A stretch of DNA of 13,868 nucleotides from OLB16 sp964422415 (GTDB lineage: Bacteria > Hinthialibacterota > Hinthialibacteria > OLB16). The stretch covers positions 1-13,868 of the forward strand of contig CAYRBI010000164.1 in NCBI GenBank assembly GCA_964422415.1. Reading direction: 5' to 3'. Of the stretch, positions 1 through 6,819 are shown piece by piece; positions within the stretch are counted from its first letter, which is position 1, and each line of letters opens with the position of its first letter. Made by a program: the position numbers and the translations under genes. The notes beneath the pieces were generated by a model. It ran no database searches and was not told the DNA's origin. It worked only from the letters and a program-made list of their open reading frames with translations.

Positions 1-2
1 CG

Positions 3-1397
3 GTCTTGTTGAACATCGATGGGCTGGTGGCTTCGATCTATGGCTTGGGCCTGCTCGCTATTGCCCATTGGGATTGGGGATGGAAGGGCAAGGTGGCGGT
101 CTATCTCACCCTCTCACTGGGATTCTTGACCAAGTTGCAGGCCTTCTACCTGGTACCGATTCTCTTCGTCTGGGTGGGTTACCTGGCCTGGCTGGCTGCA
201 TTGCCAGAGGGGGGCTCACGTTTCCGTCACTTACTGGCGGAGTTGGTCACGGCGGCGGGAGTGGCGGTGTTGGCGGGACTGACACTCTTCATCCTCTGGC
301 CCGCGCTGTGGCTCGACTTCCCCTTTGGTGTGACCCAGTACCTTCAGTTCATCACCAAGCACAGTAATGTGCCGGTGCTTTATTTCGGTACCCTGTACAA
401 GGGGCCGGATATCCCCCCCTGGCATTACCCCTGGATCTATACAGCCATCGCCCTGCCGATCATGCTGACGGTGCCGGTGGTGATCCGGTTGGTGCGCCAG
501 ATCAACAATCTCACCGCCCTGGTGCCGGGAAGTAACCGTCCCCCCCACCCCAACCCTCCCCCGCCAGGGGGGAGGGAGAAAAAAAAAACTCCCACCACAC
601 CAACGTGCGAGGGGATACCTAACAACTCCCTCCCCCCTGGCGGGGGAGGGTTGGGGTGGGGGGGAAAGTGCGAGGGGCTTCTCTGGGCTGGAATGTTATT
701 GCCTCTGCTGATCAGTTCGATGCCCCAGGCCCCGAAGTATGATGAGGTGCGTCTCCTGCTGCCCGCTTATGGCCCGATGGGATTATTGTGCGCCCTTGAG
801 GTGGGTGGCTGGTGGAGATGGCTCATGGTGAAGTGGGGGCAGCAACTCAGCCCCCTCATCCGTCGGGCGTGTCTGGTGGCTGCCGGAGTGTTGATCCTCC
901 TGCCCTCCGTGCGGATCTATCCTTACAACCTGGTCTATTTCTCGCCCTTGATCGGGGGGATCACCGGAGCGCGGGAGAAGGGCTTTGATCTGGAGTACCT
1001 TGGCGTCTCCATGCACCGTCTGAATCCCAAGCTCAACCAGGTGGCACACGCAGGAGATATCATTCTGTTGGCTGGATGTAACGCTCTGGTTTATCACTCT
1101 GGACCAGAGGGTTGGCCCCCCATTCCGCAAGGACTACTCCCAGCCGACTTCAAACTCCTCCGGGAAATCTCCTTCGCTAACCGGTCGGTTTATGCCATTC
1201 TGAGCAGCCGGTATGGAGATCTCGGTCCCGAGGCGCATCTCGTGTTGGACACACTTCCCGCCCTCGATACAGTGACCTACCAGGGGGAGAGATTGTTTTC
1301 GCTTCACCGGATTACCCCGGAATTCGTTAAGGACATGCCACGTGTACTTAGAAAAGATTCAGACACCCCTTCTCCAACCTCACCTATCGTACGGTAG
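3..1397 (+). CDS. GT-C / family 39-like integral membrane glycosyltransferase (5' end missing)
   Basis: The reading frame is open at the window edge, so the start and the N-terminal catalytic loop are not visible. What remains has many hydrophobic segments and landmarks of the PMT/ArnT-like GT-C fold: NIDG near the left edge, GFLTKLQAFYLVP (the common 'G-LTK--A--L-P' helix), ILWPALWLDFP followed by FGTLYKG and PPWHYPW, then PKYDEVRLLLPAYGP, and PYNLVYFSPLIGG with GA near the C-terminal soluble part. Family members move a sugar from a polyprenyl-phosphate donor to protein or lipid A on the outer face of the inner membrane; the substrate here cannot be told. A perfect inverted repeat (539-665) lies inside the gene without breaking the frame and adds about 42 Pro/Gly-rich residues to a loop between membrane segments. 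lptD follows after 50 bp on the same strand, which may hint at an envelope or LPS role (inference). Confidence 0.8.
   Translation, partial: VLLNIDGLVASIYGLGLLAIAHWDWGWKGKVAVYLTLSLGFLTKLQAFYLVPILFVWVGYLAWLAALPEGGSRFRHLLAELVTAAGVAVLAGLTLFILWPALWLDFPFGVTQYLQFITKHSNVPVLYFGTLYKGPDIPPWHYPWIYTAIALPIMLTVPVVIRLVRQINNLTALVPGSNRPPHPNPPPPGGREKKKTPTTPTCEGIPNNSLPPGGGGLGWGGKCEGLLWAGMLLPLLISSMPQAPKYDEVRLLLPAYGPMGLLCALEVGGWWRWLMVKWGQQLSPLIRRACLVAAGVLILLPSVRIYPYNLVYFSPLIGGITGAREKGFDLEYLGVSMHRLNPKLNQVAHAGDIILLAGCNALVYHSGPEGWPPIPQGLLPADFKLLREISFANRSVYAILSSRYGDLGPEAHLVLDTLPALDTVTYQGERLFSLHRITPEFVKDMPRVLRKDSDTPSPTSPIVR
539..665. repeat. GC-rich palindromic repeat (MITE/REP-like), copy 1, inside a CDS
   Basis: The left arm (539-578) and right arm (626-665) are perfect reverse complements over 40 bp, around a 47 nt loop (579-625). 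The arms are runs of C and G around a central CCGCCAGGGG/CCCCTGGCGG block. The loop begins with an A9 tract. A 10 bp direct repeat, gtgcgagggg, occurs in the loop (605-614) and again just outside the right arm (668-677). The arm core recurs at 8143-8246. No transposase is nearby, so if mobile it would depend on an enzyme encoded elsewhere. The frame stays open through the element, encoding RPPHPNPPPPGGRE on the way in and SLPPGGGGLGWGG on the way out. Confidence 0.95.
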
Positions 1398-1411
1398 ACG
1401 CCAAGGTTAGC

Positions 1412-1440
1412 TTGACCCTGCTCATGTTGAATCGTATTTT
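1412..1440 (+). promoter_or_regulatory. Candidate sigma70-type promoter of lptD
   Basis: A -35 like TTGACC (1412-1417) lies exactly 17 bp before a -10 like TATTTT (1435-1440). The expected transcription start, about 7 nt after the -10, falls at or beside the ATG at 1448. No Shine-Dalgarno sequence precedes that ATG, so the transcript may be leaderless. Prediction by eye only. Confidence 0.45.
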
Positions 1441-1447
1441 ATAACTC

Positions 1448-3877
1448 ATGGTGGGAGAGCGGATAGTTCGTTTTTTATTGGCGGTGGTGTTCTGCCTTGG
1501 CTGGGCCAGTCAGAGTAGTTACTCCTTCCCCTTTACAATTGGTGCCCCGGTTCCCCTCGATATTGAGCGTTTCAGGTATAAAGACAAGGAATACAGCCTC
1601 TGCACCTTCTCCAGTGAAGGCAAGGTCCGTCCCTCCATCCTGTATGGTGAGGCCAGTTTTATGGCCGACCGGATCACCTACGATGATCTTTCCAACCAGA
1701 TCACCGCAGTCGGCCGGGTCCGTGTCACACTCGGCCCGCAGTTGATGACCGGTGACCATCTCGAGTTCAACATGGATACCCGGCGAGGAATCCTCACCAA
1801 TGCGGATATGCGCACCGGGGAGATCCAGGTTAACGGCGGGAAGATCGAGATCCGTGAGATCGATGTCCGCGATAAAACGGGTGTATCTCAGGCGTATAGT
1901 TACGAGATCCATGACGGTACCGTGACTGCCTGTGAATATTCTGTACCACATTACAATTTGGCGGCGGACTTCTTCCGTGTGGTGCCGAATGTACGTGTTT
2001 GGCTATATGGCGCAGCCTACCGTGTCCTGCATATTCCGATTTTCTACTTCCCCTATCTGACACGCTCTCTTAGGAAAGAACCCTTCGCGTATGTTTTCGA
2101 GGGGGGAGTTGATAGCGACAAAGGCTTTGTTTTGTTGAACCGGTTCTATTTTCATTATGACAAAATCCTCCACCCCTTGGCTCGTGGGACAGTTTACTTG
2201 GATGAATACACCAAGCAGGGGGTGGGAGTGGGAGCGCGTTGGAATTACCTCCAGCAACCCGAGGCCGACAGTTATCTTCACGGGTATTACATCAACCAAC
2301 AGGACGATTTCGACGAGAGCGACATGGCCCGTGGTGATACAAAAGGTTCTCGTGGCAAGATCGCCTACCAGCATTTCCAGCGTTTTGGACCGGAATGGAC
2401 CTTGACCGGCAAGGGGCAGCGTCTCTCCGATCCCGATTTTGATGAAGACTACCGTTCCGAGGAGATTATTCGTGGGTTCAGCGATGATGAACTCAGTTCA
2501 GACCGGGATGCCTTCATCAATTTAGCGCACCGGACCACCAACAGCAACTGGCGGGCGATCTACAAACGGCGGATCGAAGATTTCAACATGCTCGACATGC
2601 AGGAAGATGAGCGTAAACCGGAGGTGGTCTACGACTCCAAACGGCGGCCTTTCACGGGAACCGAGATCTATCACCGTTGGCGTTTTTCGGCGGGCAATTA
2701 TGCTTCCAATCAAACCACCGATGTAAACAATGTGGACCGTATCGATCCCTCCAAGATCATGCCCCCCGGCACCTATGACGCTGATATCCGCCAGGAGTTC
2801 CAGAGGGCTGACCTGTATGGCGAAGTCAACCGTCCCTTTGATTTCGAGGAACTCTCGGTGATCCCATTCCTCTCCCTGGAAGGAACCGCCTACTCCGATG
2901 CCACCAGGGTCACCCGCATCTGGACTCACCGTGGGGAGGATGTGAACGAACGCTTGATCGAGGATTATGATGGGTTGATGCGGAGTATTGTCTCCACTGG
3001 TGTTGAGTTCGTTACCCGCCGTGCGCTCGAATTCGATGATCCCACCCAAGGGATCGAGCGGCGGTTGTTGTTCGAGCCGAGTATCAAGGTACTCGGGCGT
3101 CTGCCAAGTTCGGACTTTGAGGACATGAATCCCGATAGCGAGGATCCCGAAGATGCAGATGCCACTCCCGCCATTATCCGTTCAAACCAACTCTCGCGTG
3201 TCGACCGCCCTGGCTTTCCCTACATCGATGAGGTGGACAGCGTCCGTGATGAATTCGGCGGTTTCGAATACCGGCTGGAGTCGCGTTACCAGACCCGCCG
3301 CGCGAACGGCAAGACCCGGGACTGGGTGATCGGCTCCATCTCCTCGGCGGTGGACTTCACCGAGACTGAGGAGGGTGAAGAACCCTGTTCAACTTTATAT
3401 GCCGAGCTCTTTGTCCTCCCCTTCGAATGGTTGACCTTCTCCTCCTATCTCGAATATGAGCCACAAGGCTCCTATGTCCGCTCGTTCCGTAATGCCCTCA
3501 CTTGGATCCCCACTGAGCTGGCCTCCCTGGGGATAGCCTATTCAGAGTACCAATTTGATGAGGACACTGACGAAGCGGAACAAGATTTATCGTTCATGGC
3601 TGATTTCACAATCTCCTCGCGCTACCAGTTGCACTATCAGGAGCATTATGATCTCGACGATAACATGACCCGTTTGCGCCGCATCGCGGTTAGCCGTGAC
3701 TTCCATGACTGGGTCATTGATGTGGGCTTCAAAGAGTCGGAGCGGGAATCCCGCAAGCGGAGCGTGGGAACCTACTTCTCCCTAACCCTCAAGACTCCCA
3801 AGGGCATGAAGGGAAAAATCCCAGGTACCTCCTTCGGAAAGGACGAGGACTCACGGGAAGTGATGCCTAGATCGTAA
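1448..3877 (+). CDS. lptD: LptD-like LPS-assembly outer-membrane protein (OstA domain plus beta-barrel)
   Basis: An 809-residue protein, close to the usual LptD length. Residues 1-26 look like a signal peptide (RIVRFLLAVVFCLGWASQSSYS). Residues about 67-180 have the OstA/LptA-like beta-jellyroll pattern: YGEASFMADRITYDD, then VGRVRVTLG, LMTGDHLEFNMDTRRG, and a block with TACEYSVPHYNL. The motif PIFYFPYLTRSL (197-208) matches the conserved 'PvfY-PYl' joint between the periplasmic domain and the barrel. The rest alternates short hydrophobic/aromatic stretches with acidic loops, as expected for a 26-stranded barrel; one loop near residue 560 is very acidic (NPDSEDPEDAD). In the family, LptD with the lipoprotein LptE inserts LPS into the outer leaflet. 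Family assignment is good, but this is a divergent, non-proteobacterial member. The start at 1448 is chosen for the signal peptide and the upstream promoter, as there is no ribosome-binding site. Confidence 0.82.
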   Translation: MVGERIVRFLLAVVFCLGWASQSSYSFPFTIGAPVPLDIERFRYKDKEYSLCTFSSEGKVRPSILYGEASFMADRITYDDLSNQITAVGRVRVTLGPQLMTGDHLEFNMDTRRGILTNADMRTGEIQVNGGKIEIREIDVRDKTGVSQAYSYEIHDGTVTACEYSVPHYNLAADFFRVVPNVRVWLYGAAYRVLHIPIFYFPYLTRSLRKEPFAYVFEGGVDSDKGFVLLNRFYFHYDKILHPLARGTVYLDEYTKQGVGVGARWNYLQQPEADSYLHGYYINQQDDFDESDMARGDTKGSRGKIAYQHFQRFGPEWTLTGKGQRLSDPDFDEDYRSEEIIRGFSDDELSSDRDAFINLAHRTTNSNWRAIYKRRIEDFNMLDMQEDERKPEVVYDSKRRPFTGTEIYHRWRFSAGNYASNQTTDVNNVDRIDPSKIMPPGTYDADIRQEFQRADLYGEVNRPFDFEELSVIPFLSLEGTAYSDATRVTRIWTHRGEDVNERLIEDYDGLMRSIVSTGVEFVTRRALEFDDPTQGIERRLLFEPSIKVLGRLPSSDFEDMNPDSEDPEDADATPAIIRSNQLSRVDRPGFPYIDEVDSVRDEFGGFEYRLESRYQTRRANGKTRDWVIGSISSAVDFTETEEGEEPCSTLYAELFVLPFEWLTFSSYLEYEPQGSYVRSFRNALTWIPTELASLGIAYSEYQFDEDTDEAEQDLSFMADFTISSRYQLHYQEHYDLDDNMTRLRRIAVSRDFHDWVIDVGFKESERESRKRSVGTYFSLTLKTPKGMKGKIPGTSFGKDEDSREVMPRS

Positions 3878-3888
3878 CGGGGAGAGAG

Positions 3889-3916
3889 GAAGGGGCGCGG
3901 CGAAGCGCGCCCCTTC
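3889..3916. terminator. Hairpin between convergent lptD and glycosidase-like gene
   Basis: A perfect 11 bp stem (3889-3899 GAAGGGGCGCG with 3906-3916) and a 6 nt loop fill the 48 bp between two convergent stop codons. There is no long U tract on either side: the minus strand continues with a pyrimidine run, TCCTCTCTCC. It most likely acts as a shared bidirectional terminator. Confidence 0.7.
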
Positions 3917-3925
3917 AGATTACAT

Positions 3926-5782
3926 CTACTTCGCCGCCGTCTCGAACCGGTAGTTCCATCTCCGGTTAGGAGCGCTGTCGCCATTGACACCCAGTTCGGA
4001 GACATCTCCGAAACTCTGGATGTTGTCGGCCCAGTGAAAATCAAACTTCGGCGCGCCTTCTGTCTGTCCTACCAGCGCGCGTGGAACTGAGACCTCCAGG
4101 CCATTTCCATTGACCCGGAAAGAGGCCTTGCCCGCATCTTCCCATTTCCCATCCTTCCAGGCCTTGACCGTGGTCTCCTGGTCACTCTTCACCTCGGTGT
4201 TCACCGCGAAATCATAGCCCAGCCAGCCGGTCTTGCCATTCTGGTCGGTATCGAGGAGCAAGAGCATCCAGTTCTTATCCGTGCAGGGGGTGATCTTGCT
4301 CAGGGTCTGGGCGAAGAAGAACAGGTTGTTGTTATCATAAGCGGCCTTGGAGATGACGAAGTCATTACGTCCGGTGGTGTTGGTATAGGGGGCGTCGCCA
4401 TAACCTTTGAAATTACGGTGCGCGGTATCACCGATGGTGTCACGGAACTCAGGGGTGACTGCCGTCCAATCCTCGAAAGCGCCATCAACAGCGATCTGGC
4501 TGGGGCCAGCCGCCACTGGGCGTTCCCGCACCCCCTTGAACTTGCGCACCCAGCTGGCCAGCTGGTAGTAGTAAGTGTCGGTATGCCCACCGCGCATCGG
4601 TTCGCAATCCCGGCTGTATTCCTGGTCATATTCATCCACAAATAGGCCGCCGGGGTAATAGCACTCCGACTCTTTGTACTTGCTCCACTCCGGGTAACGT
4701 CCCGCGGTCCACTCATTCCAACCGGTCACGAAGACGGTTTTAGGATCCACTTCCATGGCACGTTGCCATTGTTCCTCGAAGTTCAATCCCAAATCGACAG
4801 CACCTTCACGGGTGTCCTTGGCGCCGTTGTGCCAGCTGCGTCCCATGGCCCCTCTCTTGTGGCTCATGGGAGCCGGGCCGGGGGTGTTGGGGAGCGCATT
4901 CTGGGCCACACCCACACTCATCTGCTCATTTTCACCCTTGCTGTTCTTGAAGACATGCTGTGGGAAGACCTCCAGCCAGCTCCATTGATCTGGGCCATCG
5001 GGGCCGATCCAGTAATCCGGCATGGGGCGGCGGAAGGTGTAGAAGTCCAGCTGGGCCTGGTCTTTGATGAAATCCTTGTTGGCCAGAATAAATGGTTTTC
5101 CATCCCACATATACCACAGATCTTTCCATTTACCGGGCTGATAGAGGTCTTTCCAGAGCTGTTCCGAGACAGCCGTGGGATCCCAGAAGGGGCAAATGAA
5201 CCCAATGGCGGGGGTACGATTGCCCTCCTGGCGCATGGCGGTGTACACCCGGCAGAGGGTCTCGTATTCGTTTTTCCAGGTGAAGGGGGCATTGGTGGTG
5301 TCAAACAGGACGGCATCGATTCCCGCATCCACCAACATACTGGCATGTTTCCGGATCACGAAGGGATCGGTCATGATGTAATACCCCAGTTCGGGTTCGC
5401 CCCAATGGTAAGGGGCTCCGTTTTCCGGCCAATCCACCTTGCCATCTTTGGCGGCGGCAATCAATTTGGTGTTGTCGTTCGGGCCATCGCTGTGAGGTAT
5501 GTGCCAGGTCCAGTAGAAAATCGAAACCTGTTTTCCTGGCCTGACTGGTCCACATACCTTCTGATCCGGGGCTGTTCTCCCCAGGGCATCCATTGCCACC
5601 CAGGTGTCCGCGTACAGATCACCATCCGTGTAAGGTTTCCCCGCGAATTCTCCGGCCCATAATGCAGGGGCCAGGAGGCTGAACACTCCAACTACCGCAA
5701 GCAAATGTAGAAGCACCCACCGGGAGTTGGTCCTTCTGGATCTCACTTCAGAGTCTTGATGAACGCTTGTTTTCAAGGTCAT
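3926..5782 (-). CDS. Secreted TIM-barrel glycosidase-like protein (GH99/GH71/WbsX-like) with C-terminal CBM9-like domain
   Basis: The preferred start (ATG at 5780-5782, GAGGTG just upstream) gives 618 residues. Residues 16-43 form a clear signal peptide: RSRR..., a hydrophobic core, then ALWA before GEF. Residues about 80-415 have features of the GH99/GH71-type barrel: SIFYWTWHIPH, YHWGEPELGYYIMTDPFVIRKHASML, AGIDAVLFDTTN (153-164), TPAIGFICPF, GKPFILAN and FVTGWNEWTAGRYPEW with WNEW at 355-358. Asp161 and Glu357 are plausible active-site residues, judged by eye. After about residue 429, IAVDGAFEDWTAV opens a beta-rich domain of the CBM9/DOMON-like kind (LLLLDTDQNGKTGWLGYDFAVN) that often binds carbohydrate. 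Likely role: binding and perhaps cleaving an external polysaccharide. The exact family and substrate are unknown. It is a single-gene unit with terminators on both sides. Confidence 0.7.
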   Translation of the reverse strand: MTLKTSVHQDSEVRSRRTNSRWVLLHLLAVVGVFSLLAPALWAGEFAGKPYTDGDLYADTWVAMDALGRTAPDQKVCGPVRPGKQVSIFYWTWHIPHSDGPNDNTKLIAAAKDGKVDWPENGAPYHWGEPELGYYIMTDPFVIRKHASMLVDAGIDAVLFDTTNAPFTWKNEYETLCRVYTAMRQEGNRTPAIGFICPFWDPTAVSEQLWKDLYQPGKWKDLWYMWDGKPFILANKDFIKDQAQLDFYTFRRPMPDYWIGPDGPDQWSWLEVFPQHVFKNSKGENEQMSVGVAQNALPNTPGPAPMSHKRGAMGRSWHNGAKDTREGAVDLGLNFEEQWQRAMEVDPKTVFVTGWNEWTAGRYPEWSKYKESECYYPGGLFVDEYDQEYSRDCEPMRGGHTDTYYYQLASWVRKFKGVRERPVAAGPSQIAVDGAFEDWTAVTPEFRDTIGDTAHRNFKGYGDAPYTNTTGRNDFVISKAAYDNNNLFFFAQTLSKITPCTDKNWMLLLLDTDQNGKTGWLGYDFAVNTEVKSDQETTVKAWKDGKWEDAGKASFRVNGNGLEVSVPRALVGQTEGAPKFDFHWADNIQSFGDVSELGVNGDSAPNRRWNYRFETAAK

Positions 5783-5904
5783 GTTCCACCTCATCCATGC
5801 GTGGTTTGGAATTCGCTCCCCAGGAAATGCGGAACGGGCCACGCTTTCGTCATGGCATCATGGCATCATCTCTACTGTCTCGTCGACCCGCAAAGGAATG
5901 TTAC

Positions 5905-5944
5905 AAAAAAAGGCTGGAACGAGGTACTTCTCATTCCAGCCTTT
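5905..5944 (-). terminator. Rho-independent terminator downstream of adk
   Basis: An 11 bp stem (5909-5919 with 5934-5944) is extended by 3 bp (5921-5923 with 5930-5932) after one C/A mismatch, with loop 5924-5929. On the minus strand it is followed by a run of seven T (5905-5911, partly inside the stem). It lies 37 bp after the adk stop and separates adk from the downstream glycosidase-like gene. Confidence 0.85.
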
Positions 5945-5981
5945 ATAGGTCAGATGATCTCTTGTGATCTCGATAAAATTT

Positions 5982-6725
5982 CTACTTGCCCGCTCCCAGC
6001 GCCACCATGGTACGCGCGAAGATTTCCTCGGGCGAGCCATCGGCGGAGAGGGTCTTGAGCAGGCCCTTGGCCTGGTAGTAGTTCACCAGCGGGGCGGTGC
6101 TGTCAGTGTAGGCCTGCAACCGGACACGGATCGATTCCGGCTGGTCATCCTCACGCTGGTAGAGCTCTCCACCGCACTTGTCGCAGACACCTTCCTTTTG
6201 GGGCGGTTTGGAGACCACATGGAAGGTGGTCTTGCAGCCACGGCAGGTGCGCCGCCCGCTCAAGCGCGCGATTACCTGATCCATCGGCAGATCGTAATTC
6301 AGAACCGCGTCGAGTTTCAGACTGTGAGCTGTGAGCAGCTCATCCAGGGCTTCGGCCTGTTGAACCGTGCGCGGGAAACCATCCAGCAGGAAGCCATACT
6401 CGCATTTGAGGCACATGACCCGCTCACGGACCATGTCGATGACAGTCTCATCCGGCACCAAGGCACCGCTCTTCATATAGGTCAAAGCGGTCTCCATGGC
6501 CGGGCTGAGTTCTCCATCCGCCATGGAACGTGCCGCGCGGAAGACATCTCCGGTGGACAGGTGGCAAGTTTTCAACCGCTCCACGAGAAACTCGGCCTGG
6601 GTCCCTTTACCTACTCCCGGAGCCCCGAGAAGGACCATGCGGTAGGCTCGTTCTGGTGGCGAAGCCGACCTTTCACACTCCGCTCCCGCGCCCTTGAGCC
6701 ATGTCATACGATTACTTACCGCCAT
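5982..6725 (-). CDS. adk: Adenylate kinase with zinc-type LID
   Basis: Catalyses ATP + AMP = 2 ADP in the cytoplasm. The P-loop GAPGVGKGT is at residues 34-42, followed by LSTGDVFR (57-63, AMP-binding region) and DGFPRT (115-120). The LID carries four cysteines in a CxxC...CxxC arrangement (161, 164, 181, 184), the structural-zinc form common outside enterobacteria. The start at 6725 is set by a perfect AGGAGG nine bases upstream and gives 247 residues, longer than the usual 210-220. About 28 extra residues precede the first strand. An in-frame ATG at 6636-6638 would give a classical N-terminus but has no ribosome-binding site. It lies 94 bp downstream of proA on the same strand rather than in the common secY-adk-map context. 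Confidence 0.95.
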   Translation of the reverse strand: MAVSNRMTWLKGAGAECERSASPPERAYRMVLLGAPGVGKGTQAEFLVERLKTCHLSTGDVFRAARSMADGELSPAMETALTYMKSGALVPDETVIDMVRERVMCLKCEYGFLLDGFPRTVQQAEALDELLTAHSLKLDAVLNYDLPMDQVIARLSGRRTCRGCKTTFHVVSKPPQKEGVCDKCGGELYQREDDQPESIRVRLQAYTDSTAPLVNYYQAKGLLKTLSADGSPEEIFARTMVALGAGK

Positions 6726-6783
6726 TTTCCTGATCCTCCTCGTGAATTTTTCTACTCTTCCTGCTGCTTCATGCAAAGCCGCT

Positions 6784-6812
6784 ATCGTATCGGAGTGTCC
6801 CAGTCCGCACAA
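6784..6812 (-). promoter_or_regulatory. Weak candidate promoter of adk
   Basis: On the minus strand TTGTGC (6812-6807) and TACGAT (6789-6784) are separated by 17 bp in the 94 bp between proA and adk. The -35 match is poor, and adk could equally be read through from proA. By-eye prediction. Confidence 0.25.
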
Positions 6813-6819
6813 GGTTGAA

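Noticed and set aside
539..665. CRISPR unit or transcription terminator reading of the palindrome
   Set aside because: There are no evenly spaced short direct repeats with unique spacers. It lies in the middle of an intact reading frame, and its A9 tract follows the left arm rather than giving a U run after the hairpin.
4763..5662. Long open frame on + strand (299 codons)
   Set aside because: It is antisense to the glycosidase-like gene, which has a signal peptide and family motifs. The + frame shows no recognisable motifs and is a shadow of codon bias.
5783..5842. 20-residue N-terminal extension of the glycosidase-like protein
   Set aside because: ATG at 5842 and ATG at 5794 lack a ribosome-binding site, while ATG at 5782 has GAGGTG and places the signal peptide near the N-terminus.
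5964..6818. Long open frame on + strand (284 codons) opposite adk
   Set aside because: The minus strand is unambiguous adenylate kinase with P-loop and zinc cysteines; the + frame has no family features.
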